Assembly: GCA_050250395.1 (NCBI GenBank)
Contig: JBFWOQ010000012.1
Span: 11,367 to 75,366, forward strand
Reading direction: 5' to 3'
Length of the DNA: 64,000 nt
DNA from: JAGPUQ01 sp050250395
GTDB lineage: Bacteria; Pseudomonadota; Gammaproteobacteria; Pseudomonadales; Porticoccaceae
Below the pieces are notes generated by a model. The model made no database searches. It was not told the DNA's origin and was given only the letters and a program-made list of their open reading frames with translations. The position numbers and the translations under genes are program-made. Positions 51,324 to 59,672 of the stretch are shown in pieces. Within the stretch, counting starts at the first letter, position 1, and every line of letters begins with the position of its first letter.

Positions 51324-52400
51324 TCAATGATCCGGCGTGCGGCTGCCGGTGAAGTGGACGGCGGCGTCGCCTTGCGCCGGCACGATGGTGCCCAGCACGA
51401 AAGGCTGTTCACCGCAGCCGGCGAGGATGTCGAGCGCGATGACGGCGATATCCGCGGGGACAACGATCACCATGCCGATGCCACAATTGAAAGTGCGGAA
51501 CATTTCCCGCCACGGGATGTTTCCGCGCCGCTGCAACCACTCGAATACCGGTGGCGGTACCCAGGCGTCGGTATCGATCAGTGCCTGCGTGCCCGCGGGC
51601 AGTACCCGTGGGATGTTCTCGATCAGACCGCCGCCGGTGATGTGGGCGAGCGCGTGCACCGGTTGCAGTCGCACCAGTTCGCGTATCGATTTGACGTAAA
51701 TGCGCGTGGGTGCGAGCAGCGCCTTGGCCAGACTTTCCGCGCCGGGACCCTCGCCGTCGATGAGCGTGCTCGCGGGATTCGCCCCGGTGCGCTCCAGAAC
51801 CTTGCGGATCAGCGAATAACCGTTCGAGTGCGGGCCGCTGGAGGGCAGGCCGATCAGGGTATCGCCGGTGGCCACGGAACTGCCGTCGATCACATCGGCG
51901 GCTTCGACCACGCCCACGCAGAAGCCGGCGAGGTCGTAGTCCGCGCCCTGGTACATGCCGGGCATTTCGGCGGTTTCGCCACCCACCAGCGCACAGCCGG
52001 CGAGCTGGCAGCCGGCGCCGATGCCGGCGATCACCCGCGCGGCGGTATCGACATCGAGCTTTCCGGTGGCGTAGTAATCCAGAAAAAACAGGGGTTCGGC
52101 ACCGCATACCACCAGATCGTTGACGCACATGGCGACGAGATCGATGCCGATGGTGTCGTGCTGGTCGAGCTCCATGGCCAGGCGCAGCTTGGTGCCGACA
52201 CCGTCGGTGGCCGAAACCAGCAGCGGCTCGCGATAACCGGCCGGCAGCCGGCACAGGGCGCTGAAGCCACCGAGCCCGGCCAGCACTTCGGGCCGGCGCG
52301 TGGCCTGTGCCACGGTCTTGATCCGGTCGACCAGGCGATTGCCGGCGTCGATATCGACACCGGCATCGCGATAGCTCAGCGGCACGGATTTGTCACTCAT
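51324..52400 (-). CDS. purM: Phosphoribosylformylglycinamidine cyclo-ligase
   Basis: Fifth step of purine synthesis, making AIR from FGAM. 358 residues, close to E. coli PurM (345). YRDAGVDIDAGNRLVDRIK opens the protein. SATDGVGTKLRLA, AMCVNDLVVCGAEPLFFLDYYATGKL, GGETAEMPGMY and LPSSGPHSNGYSLIRK are conserved ATP- and substrate-binding motifs. purN does not follow; DUF3108 and DUF3014 do. The start ATG 52400 lies 29 bases from the MITE. Confidence 0.96.
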   Translation of the reverse strand: MSDKSVPLSYRDAGVDIDAGNRLVDRIKTVAQATRRPEVLAGLGGFSALCRLPAGYREPLLVSATDGVGTKLRLAMELDQHDTIGIDLVAMCVNDLVVCGAEPLFFLDYYATGKLDVDTAARVIAGIGAGCQLAGCALVGGETAEMPGMYQGADYDLAGFCVGVVEAADVIDGSSVATGDTLIGLPSSGPHSNGYSLIRKVLERTGANPASTLIDGEGPGAESLAKALLAPTRIYVKSIRELVRLQPVHALAHITGGGLIENIPRVLPAGTQALIDTDAWVPPPVFEWLQRRGNIPWREMFRTFNCGIGMVIVVPADIAVIALDILAGCGEQPFVLGTIVPAQGDAAVHFTGSRTPDH

Positions 52401-52428
52401 GGATGCACATCCCCGTAAATGCGGCAGT

Positions 52429-52562
52429 TTAGCAGCTTGCTGAAAAACGTCGCGAGGCGCACGGCGCGCAGCGACCGAGACATATCAGCTAGACAGGAAA
52501 GGGGCCGAGCACCGCGCAACGAAGCAGATGGCTGCCGCAGCAGTTTTTCAACCAGCTGTTAG
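52429..52562. mobile_element. MITE family 1, copy B
   Basis: Ends are CAGCTTGCTGAAAA and TTTTCAACCAGCTG, each flanked by TTAG (52429-52432 and 52559-52562). The interior repeats copy A (GTCGCGAGGCG, CAGCGACCGAGACATATCA and GAGCACCGCGCAACGAAGCA), with one deletion of about 16 bases and point changes. It lies between purM and the divergent DUF2066 gene and may carry or disturb promoters there. Confidence 0.85.
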
Positions 52563-52647
52563 CCGGCCGTGCCGGCAAAGTCAGGGAGTGCCGGTTTTGG
52601 GTGCAGTGCCCGACAGCCAGACATTCGGGTGCTGATAGAATGTGGCC

Positions 52648-53862
52648 ATGAAAATCAGCCGGATTTACGCACTCTTGGCCGCGTTCTCTGCCGCGCTTCT
52701 GCTCGCCCTAGCGCCGCGCGCGGCAACTGCCACAGCGACGGCGGATCTGTTTACTGCCACGGTGCCGGTGGCGGATCAGACCGACACGGAGCGGGAGCGA
52801 GGTTTTCGCGCGGGTTTGCATCAGGTCGCCGTGAAGCTGACCGGACAGCGTGCGGTGCTGGCTGACCCCGGCGTCGCCCAGTTGGTGGCGACGGCGCCGC
52901 AACTGGTCGAGCGTTACGACTATGTATCGGCACCGGCACCGGCACCGGCACCGACTGAGGCGCCAAACCCCGAGGCTGCCGAGGCGCCAGGCTTTCTGTT
53001 GCACGTCAGCTACTCGGCTCCCGCGGTGGATGCGGCGCTGCGCGGACTGCACTTGCCACTCTGGCCCGCGCAACGTCCGCAACTTTTGCTGTTCGCCAGC
53101 GGCCGCGACGCGGACAGCGCCGCCGCCATCGAGGTCGCCTGCCGCGTGCTGGCCGAGCGTGGGGTTCCGGTTGCGGAACCGCTGTGGGATCTGGAGGACC
53201 GCAGGGCGATCGGTGCGACCGAGGCAGGTTTCGACACCGCGCGGATCGAGGCTGTGGCACACCGCTACGGAGCGAGCCACTGGCTTGCGCTTGACCCCGA
53301 CATCGGCGCCGACGCCGTTCGCGGTCACTGGCGGCTCGGCGGCGCGGGCGCGCCGATCACGGCAACGGCGACCGCGGATTCCCTGGCGCATTGGGTCGAG
53401 GCGAGTGTCGGCGATGCCGTGGACCGACTGGCCGCGCGGCTCGCCTATCTTCCCCAGTTCGGGGCCGAGCCCCAAACCCTGGTGATCGAGAATGTCCGTA
53501 CTTTCGCAGCCTACCGCGCGGTGCTGGAAACGCTGAAGGCCATGGAGTTCGTGCGCGGGGTCGAGGTAATCGCGATGGCGGGAGATCGACTCGACCTTGA
53601 GCTGCAACTGGACAGCGATCCCAATCTCCTCTGGGCGGCACTCGACAGCAATCCGCAGTTTGGTGTCCCGGCGCCGGCAGTCGCGGCCGAGCCCGAGGTG
53701 CAACCCCCGGTCGCGCCCGTGGCTCAATCCGGTGACGAATCCGCGGCCAGCCCCGGTGCGGAAACGGGAGCCCCAACCACCGTGGTTTCCGGCGTCGAAC
53801 CCGCAGTCGAACCCCCACTGAAGCCCCAAGCCGAGCGCCGCTATCTCTGGCGGGAGCCCTGA
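52648..53862 (+). CDS. DUF2066 family protein
   Basis: ATG 52648 gives a 404-residue exported protein; GTG 52642 is possible. Signal peptide: IYALLAAFSAALLLALAPRAATA. The start of the mature part (LFTATVPVADQTDTERERGFR) is typical of DUF2066. An Ala-Pro tract at about residue 97 comes from (GGCACC)4 at 52929-52952. The C-terminal 70 residues are Pro- and Ala-rich low complexity. The gene precedes hda directly, as in other gammaproteobacteria. Function unknown. Confidence 0.87.
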   Translation: MKISRIYALLAAFSAALLLALAPRAATATATADLFTATVPVADQTDTERERGFRAGLHQVAVKLTGQRAVLADPGVAQLVATAPQLVERYDYVSAPAPAPAPTEAPNPEAAEAPGFLLHVSYSAPAVDAALRGLHLPLWPAQRPQLLLFASGRDADSAAAIEVACRVLAERGVPVAEPLWDLEDRRAIGATEAGFDTARIEAVAHRYGASHWLALDPDIGADAVRGHWRLGGAGAPITATATADSLAHWVEASVGDAVDRLAARLAYLPQFGAEPQTLVIENVRTFAAYRAVLETLKAMEFVRGVEVIAMAGDRLDLELQLDSDPNLLWAALDSNPQFGVPAPAVAAEPEVQPPVAPVAQSGDESAASPGAETGAPTTVVSGVEPAVEPPLKPQAERRYLWREP

Positions 53863-54549
53863 TTGTCTCGTCAGCTCGCCCTGCCGGTGACCTTGCGCGA
53901 CGACGCCGGTTTCGAGAATTTCCACGCCGCACCCGAATCGGTCGCAGGCCAGGCCCTCGCGTTGCTGCGCGATCAGTTCCTGCCGGGCACTCTGGTGTGC
54001 CTCTGGGGCGGTCCGGGAACCGGCAAGAGCCATCTGGCGCGCGCCAGTAGCCGGCATTATTCCCGCGCGTTGTATCTGCCGCTGGGCGCCCTGCGCGACT
54101 GCGTTCCCGAGCAAGTGCTCGCCGATCTCGACAGCCTCGACCTGCTGGCGCTGGACGATCTGGATGCGGTCGCCGGCCGGGACGACTGGGAACTGGCGCT
54201 GTTCGCCCTGCACAACCGCTTGTTGGAGCGGGGCGGGCGTCTGTTGATCACGGCGCGGATGCCGCCGCGCGAACTGCGGTTGCGATTACCCGATCTTCGT
54301 TCCCGCCTCATCGCCGGGTATGGATTCGGTCTCGCCGAGTACGACGACGCGCACTGTCTGGCGATTCTCCGCTTCCGCGCCGCGCGTCTGGGCCTGTCAC
54401 TGGGACCGGAGGCGGGAAACTACCTGCTGCACCGCGCGCCACGGGACATGGCCAGCCTGATGGACTGTCTGGACCGGCTCGATCACGCAGCGCTCGCGCA
54501 TCAGCGCCAGCTTACGGTGCCCTTCATCAAGCAGATGTTCGGGTGGTGA
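53863..54549 (+). CDS. hda: DnaA regulatory inactivator Hda
   Basis: With the sliding clamp, Hda promotes hydrolysis of DnaA-ATP after replication initiation. 228 residues from TTG 53863, whose first base is next to the TGA of DUF2066. The N-terminal QLALPV is the clamp-binding motif (compare QLSLPL in E. coli). GGPGTGKSHLARA is Walker A and LDLLALDDLDAV Walker B. The 3' end overlaps the convergent NYN gene by 23 bases. Confidence 0.95.
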   Translation: MSRQLALPVTLRDDAGFENFHAAPESVAGQALALLRDQFLPGTLVCLWGGPGTGKSHLARASSRHYSRALYLPLGALRDCVPEQVLADLDSLDLLALDDLDAVAGRDDWELALFALHNRLLERGGRLLITARMPPRELRLRLPDLRSRLIAGYGFGLAEYDDAHCLAILRFRAARLGLSLGPEAGNYLLHRAPRDMASLMDCLDRLDHAALAHQRQLTVPFIKQMFGW

Positions 54550-55282
54550 GCGGCTTCCTGGTCGCGCGCTTGTCGCGCAGGAACAGGTGTGTGCCGCGGC
54601 GCTCGAATTCAAACAGGCCGGTCGCTTCGATCAGGTCGCCGAGTTTCCGGTAGCCGAAGTTGCGCGGATCGAAGGATACCTGGTTGGAGATGTGTGACCC
54701 CACCAGGGCCAGATTCGACCAGCCGTCTTCGAGCATGCAGGCTTCGACGGCATTGCGCAGCAGGCCGACCAGCTTGGTGTCGCTCTTGAGTTCCTTGGCG
54801 GATTTTTTCTGTGGGCTCGTCGTAGTTTCCTCGTTGACCTGAGAAAGCGTGCCGACGTTTTCCAGATAGAGAAATTTGGAGCAGGCATTGACGAATGGCA
54901 TCGGCGTTTTCTTTTCGCCAAAGCCGTAGACCTTGAGCCCGTTGGCGCGGATGCGCATCACCAACGGCGTGAAATCGGAATCCGAAGAGGCCAGGCAAAA
55001 GGCGTCGAGTTTCTGGGTGTAGAGCAGGTCCATGGCATCGATGATCATGGCGCTGTCGGTGGCGTTCTTGCCCTTGGTGTAGGCGAATTGCTGGATCGGC
55101 TGGATGGCGTAGTCGTGCAGCACGTCTTCCCAGCTTTTGAGGTTGTTGCTCTTCCAGTTGCCATAGGCCCGGCGCACATTGGGTACGCCGTATTTGGCCA
55201 GTTCGTCCAGGATCACCTCGATCTTGCCCGCCGGGCAATTGTCGGCGTCGATGAGCAGGGCGATGTGGGTTTCGTCGGACAA
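54527..55282 (-). CDS. NYN-domain protein with LOTUS/OST-HTH domain
   Basis: A 251-residue protein. The NYN/PIN-like nuclease core has ALLIDADNCPAGKIEVILDEL, DSAMIIDAMDLLY and CLASSDSDFTPLVMRIR, giving the acidic metal-binding residues. A linker at about 140-165 is followed by an OST-HTH (LOTUS) RNA-binding domain (LVGLLRNAVEACMLEDGW, then ISNQVSFDPRNFGYRKLGDL). It is probably an RNA-processing enzyme, of LabA/YaiI type. Start ATG 55282. Confidence 0.9.
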   Translation of the reverse strand: MSDETHIALLIDADNCPAGKIEVILDELAKYGVPNVRRAYGNWKSNNLKSWEDVLHDYAIQPIQQFAYTKGKNATDSAMIIDAMDLLYTQKLDAFCLASSDSDFTPLVMRIRANGLKVYGFGEKKTPMPFVNACSKFLYLENVGTLSQVNEETTTSPQKKSAKELKSDTKLVGLLRNAVEACMLEDGWSNLALVGSHISNQVSFDPRNFGYRKLGDLIEATGLFEFERRGTHLFLRDKRATRKPLTTRTSA

Positions 55283-55354
55283 GGGAGGCTCCCGGTTTGC
55301 TGCGGTGCTGGTCTGATTGGCTGAGGCGTGGCGTGCTTCGCTCCCACCCGCCCC

Positions 55355-57070
55355 TCAATGCGCGCCGGTTTGCTGCGGCGTGATCTTGTAGAGCGCCGTG
55401 GCGCGATCCGCCGCGACATAGATGGCGCCGCTCGGCGACACCCCCACGCCGGTGAGCACATAGCCCGGCGGCATGCCCTCGGCGGCCGGATAGCCGATCG
55501 CCAGGTTGCGCGCGATCTCGGTTACCTTGCCGTCTTCGGGATCGATCCGCACCAGTCGCCGCCGACCCGCTTCGGCGAGCACTATGGTGCCGTCGGGTGC
55601 CACGGCGAAGCCCTCGGGTCGATCCAGTCCCGCGGCGATCACCTTGCGCTTGCCGTTGTCCGGATTCAGGCGCAGCAGTTGCCCGTTCAGGGTATCGGTC
55701 AGATAGACGCGGGTGATCGGCTTGCCTTCCTTGTCGCCCGGCACCGGACGCAGGGCGGCCATGCCCGGCAGGCCTTCGGCGATGGTCTTGCGCTTGGCGC
55801 CGTGTTCGCCCGACACCCGCAGCAGGCGGCCGGTGCCCTGTTCGGCGATCAGCAGCACGCCCGGCTCCAGCTCCAGGGCATCCACCGGATGCTTGAGATC
55901 GTGGTAGGTGGCGACGGATGCGTTGGTGGCAAGGTTAAAGACTTCCACCGCGTTGGTGAACCAGCTCGAAGTCACCGCGCGATTGCCCTGGATGGTGACG
56001 GTCATCGGCATTTCCATACGGTCGCGCAGGCCGCGCTTCAATTCGGTCACGGCGCCGCTGTCGCCGGCGATCTTCTTGAAGGAGAACAGGTCCGCCAGAT
56101 AGATCTGATCGACGCCGTTCTCGACCCGCACGTCCAGTCCGCCGGGCACCGCGAGCGCGCTCTTCACGACGGTGCGCGTCGCGCCGGAGCGGGTGTTGAT
56201 CTTGAGGATGGCGTTGTCGACCATGTTGGTGATGTAGAGCTGGTCGCGGGAATCCAACGCCAGATTGTCGATACCCTCGGGCACGGTCGCCACCAGGGTT
56301 TTCTCGCCGCTGTGGATATCTACCCGCGTCACCCGGCCCAGCGCGGTATCGGGCACATAGAGGTTGTCGTGGCTATCGAGATTCGCGGCCACCGGAATCC
56401 GGAAACCGGATGCCACCGGCGTCAGTTTGCCGCCGTCCACATCGATCTTCGCTACCTGGCCCTTGAACAGCAGGGGTCCGTAGAGCAGCCCGTCCTTGCC
56501 GAAATCGAAGCCGTTCAGTGCCCCCATGTCGGCCAGCACCCGCCGCGGTTTCTCGCGACCCTTGAGGTCCAGCTCCCACAGGGCATCGCCCCACAGCACC
56601 TGGGTGACAAACAGCCGCCCGTCGGCGCGGAAGGCAACGGAATTGATACCGGGCAGGTGGTCGGCAATCACGCCGACAGTCCCGTCGGGACGGCGCGCAT
56701 GGACCTTCCCGGTAAGAATGGACGTCCATACCAGCGTGCCGTCGGGACCGAATTCGAGATCGTCGGCCATCCCCTCGGGCGGCCCCACGAACACTTCCGA
56801 TTCGCCGGTGTTGACGTCCACCTTGTAGATCGCCTGGCCGATGACGCTGCCCACATAGAGGTTGTCGTCGCGGTCGAAGGTGAGGCCGTGGATACCGAGG
56901 AAATCGGCGCCCGGCACCAGATACTGAACCAGATAGGGCTCGCTGGTGCCTTCGGCGTCCAGCAATCCGCGGCTCTCCGGAGCATCCTTGCCGCAACTCG
57001 CGAGCACCGAGCCGAGTGCGAGTGCCAGCGCCGCGCGGCGCAGCGCTTGCGGAAATTTGCGATCGTTCAT
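55355..57070 (-). CDS. SMP-30/NHL-type beta-propeller lipoprotein
   Basis: 571 residues from ATG 57070 (GGGAG about 7 bases upstream). The signal peptide ends in LGSVLASC, a lipobox with Cys about residue 26, so it is probably a lipoprotein. Repeated blades with D-x-x-D-N-L-Y-V-G patterns (FDRDDNLYVGS, DSHDNLYVPDT, DSRDQLYITNM, APDGTIVLAEAG) suggest a propeller. It is related to the cytoplasmic protein at 30153-31724. The frame continues upstream to 57346, but that part overlaps the enoyl-CoA hydratase antisense. Confidence 0.87.
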   Translation of the reverse strand: MNDRKFPQALRRAALALALGSVLASCGKDAPESRGLLDAEGTSEPYLVQYLVPGADFLGIHGLTFDRDDNLYVGSVIGQAIYKVDVNTGESEVFVGPPEGMADDLEFGPDGTLVWTSILTGKVHARRPDGTVGVIADHLPGINSVAFRADGRLFVTQVLWGDALWELDLKGREKPRRVLADMGALNGFDFGKDGLLYGPLLFKGQVAKIDVDGGKLTPVASGFRIPVAANLDSHDNLYVPDTALGRVTRVDIHSGEKTLVATVPEGIDNLALDSRDQLYITNMVDNAILKINTRSGATRTVVKSALAVPGGLDVRVENGVDQIYLADLFSFKKIAGDSGAVTELKRGLRDRMEMPMTVTIQGNRAVTSSWFTNAVEVFNLATNASVATYHDLKHPVDALELEPGVLLIAEQGTGRLLRVSGEHGAKRKTIAEGLPGMAALRPVPGDKEGKPITRVYLTDTLNGQLLRLNPDNGKRKVIAAGLDRPEGFAVAPDGTIVLAEAGRRRLVRIDPEDGKVTEIARNLAIGYPAAEGMPPGYVLTGVGVSPSGAIYVAADRATALYKITPQQTGAH

Positions 57071-57192
57071 GGGGCACTCCCTTTTATCAGTCTTTATATC
57101 AGTGGTACTGGAAGCCTGGGGTTCGTTGCGCGCTATCCGCAGTATGCGTTGGCCAAGCCTTGCATCTGACTCCACAGGCATGACGGTATCCG

Positions 57193-57219
57193 CTAACAGC
57201 TTGTTGAAAAAGCTGCTAA
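57193..57219. mobile_element. MITE family 1, internally deleted remnant
   Basis: CTAA (57193-57196), then CAGCTTGTTGAAAAAGCTG (57197-57215), then CTAA (57216-57219). The 19-base centre equals the left end of family 1 joined to the last bases of the right end. The flanking CTAA on both sides is the target duplication. The right CTAA supplies the reverse-strand stop of the enoyl-CoA hydratase gene. Confidence 0.75.
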
Positions 57220-58031
57220 TTCCCTTTGAAATCCGGCTCGCGGCGCTCGGCAGTGGCCTTGATGCCTTCCTTGGCATCGGCCGTCTTGAGCAGCCATTGC
57301 TGTTCGCCCAGCTCGCGGTCGGTGGCTGCCTGTACCCGGTCGGCAAGCCCCATGCGCAGGGTTTCGCGGATCGACTGCACCGCGAGCGGCGCCGAACCGG
57401 CGATTTCGCGCGCCAGTGCCTGCGCGCTTGCCAGCACCCGATCCTGCGGCACCAACTCGTCGGCGAGTCCCCAGGCGCAGGCCTGATCGCCCGGTACGCG
57501 GCGGCCGCTATAGAACATCAGATGCGCCTTCTGCTGGCCGATCAGCGCTGGCAACGTGTGGGTGAGGCCAAACCCCGGATGAAAGCCGAGGCGCGAAAAA
57601 TTGGCGCTGAAGCGCGCTTCCGGACAGGTGACGCGAAAATCGCCCACCAGCGCCAGACCCAGCCCACCGCCGATGGCCGCGCCCTGCACCGCGCACACCA
57701 CGGGCTTCTTGTTGCGAAACAGCCGCACGGCTTCCTGATACAGCCGGCCCGAACGTTTCTTGAAGGCGGAGTCGTCGGCGCCGGCGGCGGCATTGTCCTT
57801 GTCGAGGCGGTCGCCACCGGCAAAATCGGCGCCCGCGCAGAACGCCTTGCCCTCGGCGGCGAGCACCAGCGCGCGGCACTCTGGCATCGCGTCCAGGTCG
57901 GCGAAGGCGTCGGCAATGGAATTGATCAGGGTTACGTCGAAATAATTGAAAGGTGGCCGTCGAATGGTGACGGTGGCAACGCGATCCTCAAGCGTTACAC
58001 CGATATCCGGGTAGGTTCCGATGCTGGTCAT
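57216..58031 (-). CDS. Enoyl-CoA hydratase/isomerase-family protein
   Basis: A 271-residue crotonase-fold enzyme from ATG 58031. LAAEGKAFCAGADFAGG and VCAVQGAAIGGGLGLALVGDFRV hold the oxyanion-hole glycines. The catalytic glutamates of classical enoyl-CoA hydratase are not clear: the loop reads FSANFSRLGFHPGFGLTHTL, with His where Glu is often found. It may be another crotonase subtype. The stop TAG lies in the CTAA duplication of the MITE remnant. Confidence 0.88.
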   Translation of the reverse strand: MTSIGTYPDIGVTLEDRVATVTIRRPPFNYFDVTLINSIADAFADLDAMPECRALVLAAEGKAFCAGADFAGGDRLDKDNAAAGADDSAFKKRSGRLYQEAVRLFRNKKPVVCAVQGAAIGGGLGLALVGDFRVTCPEARFSANFSRLGFHPGFGLTHTLPALIGQQKAHLMFYSGRRVPGDQACAWGLADELVPQDRVLASAQALAREIAGSAPLAVQSIRETLRMGLADRVQAATDRELGEQQWLLKTADAKEGIKATAERREPDFKGN

Positions 58032-58154
58032 GTCCGCTCCGCAGGTGATTTTTTCGAGTCTAATTCAAATCGATCGGCCATGGGTGATCGGGCTCGCGCC
58101 GCGGCGCGATTGCCGGATAATGGCGCCGGCATCGATACCCCAGGAGCCCGGCAC

Positions 58155-58994
58155 ATGGCATCAAAAGCCCCGAATCCCGCCACAGCGGCGATGAGCAAGT
58201 TCGAACGCGATACCCAGGTGCGGCGCATCGACGAACGCGTCTGGGAAGGCGAGTTCTCCCCCGACTGGAGCATCGGGCAGGCGCCCAACGGCGGCTATGC
58301 CATGGCGCTCGGGGCGCGGGCATTGGCGGCGGTGCTGCCGCATCCCGATCCCATGACCGTCACCGCCTACTATGTGGCGCGCCCCGCGTCCGGCCCGGTG
58401 CGTTGCGAGGTCGAGGTGCTGCGGGTGGGGAAGGGCACCTCAACCGGCATGGTGCGCATGGTCCAGGGCGGCGAAACCATGATCCAGTTGCTCGGAACCT
58501 ATACCGACCTGGACCGCATCCGCGGCGTGAATCACTGCACTGTGCCCATGCCCGCGATGCCGGATTTCGCCGCCTGCATCGACACGCCCGTGGCCGACAA
58601 CGTCCCCTTGCGCAAACAGCTCGTCCAGCGCATGACGCCCGCCAACGTGCAGGCACTGGAGGGCACGCCGGACGGCTCGGGCTGCTGGCTGGGCTGGACG
58701 GACTTCGCCGACGGCGGCCCCATCGATCTGTTCGGCCTGCTGCTGTTCTCCGATGCCATGCCGCCGCCGGCTTTCTCCCTTTACGGACCCGAAGGCTGGG
58801 TGCCGACGCTCGACCTGTCGGTGCAGATTCACGCGCGCCCGGCGCCGGGACCGCTGCGGTGCCAGTTCGAGACGCGCTTGATCACCGAAGGCACCCTGGA
58901 CGAAGACGGCTGGTTGTGGGACAGCCAGGGTCGGCTGGTGGCGCTGGCCCGCCAGACCGCCAAGCTGCGGGTCAAGTCTGGCAAGGACATTTGA
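58155..58994 (+). CDS. Acyl-CoA thioesterase-like protein (double hot-dog)
   Basis: A 279-residue protein from ATG 58155, preceded by CAGGAG. IGQAPNGGYAMALGARAL and the second half, including WVPTLDLSVQIHARPAPG and DEDGWLWDSQGRLVALARQTA, are typical of TesB-like or thioesterase-superfamily members. No signal peptide. The frame extends far upstream, but that part is antisense to the enoyl-CoA hydratase and is not coding. Together with the enoyl-CoA hydratase it suggests acyl-CoA metabolism. Confidence 0.88.
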   Translation: MASKAPNPATAAMSKFERDTQVRRIDERVWEGEFSPDWSIGQAPNGGYAMALGARALAAVLPHPDPMTVTAYYVARPASGPVRCEVEVLRVGKGTSTGMVRMVQGGETMIQLLGTYTDLDRIRGVNHCTVPMPAMPDFAACIDTPVADNVPLRKQLVQRMTPANVQALEGTPDGSGCWLGWTDFADGGPIDLFGLLLFSDAMPPPAFSLYGPEGWVPTLDLSVQIHARPAPGPLRCQFETRLITEGTLDEDGWLWDSQGRLVALARQTAKLRVKSGKDI

Positions 58995-59168
58995 CAGCGC
59001 CCGCTCGCGCCCCCGACCATGAACGGTGTTCGGGAGCGCCCGGTTGCACAACGGCACACCGGGATCGCCCGACTCACGCGTTCGACGGCACGCGCCCGGC
59101 AACGACTCTGCTCGCTGCGCGGTGGCCGTCTCGAACCTATCCACAATAATCACAACCTGGAGACTGTC

Positions 59169-59480
59169 ATGACCTCGGCAAAACCGACCATCGTTCTCTA
59201 CTTACTGGTCTTTCTCGGCATCTTCATCTGGGCGGCCGTGACCGACCCAACCTTCGCCGGCTTCATGACGGCAGTGCGCGAACCCTGGGGGCTGGTAGTC
59301 ACCCGCGACTTCGTGTTCGGCTGCCTGCTGCTGTCCTGGATCATCTATTACGTCGAGGGCTCGGCACGCGCCGCGCTGCCCTGGGCCGTGGCACTGTTCA
59401 TCGTCGGCAATATCGTGGGCGCGATCTATCTGTTGACACGGCTGGACCGTATCCGGCAGCGTATGGCAGCCAGCGCCTGA
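59169..59480 (+). CDS. Small membrane protein (DUF2834-like), 103 aa
   Basis: ATG 59169 has GGAG about 8 bases upstream. Three hydrophobic segments: IVLYLLVFLGIFIWAAV, VVTRDFVFGCLLLSWIIYYV and WAVALFIVGNIVGAIYLL. These resemble DUF2834-type proteins. Function unknown. A longer frame from 59019 has no membrane character and no ribosome site. Confidence 0.72.
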   Translation: MTSAKPTIVLYLLVFLGIFIWAAVTDPTFAGFMTAVREPWGLVVTRDFVFGCLLLSWIIYYVEGSARAALPWAVALFIVGNIVGAIYLLTRLDRIRQRMAASA

Positions 59481-59672
59481 CGCACAGTCCGCGGGAAGCG
59501 GCCACGGGCTCGCCTCTCCGGGAAACAGGCGGGCGGAGGATGGAGTACGGCGCCGAGGCCGTGGTTGGACAGAATTGGGAGGCGTGACGCCAATCTGCAA
59601 CAAGCAGATGGTATTTCTCTTATATGCGTAATGCGCCTGAGCGTATATCTAGGACTTTCAGGGACCGTAGCA

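Noticed and set aside
55328..57169. Rightward open frame of 613 residues across the propeller lipoprotein
   Set aside because: Antisense shadow; the reverse strand has a ribosome site, lipobox and blade motifs.
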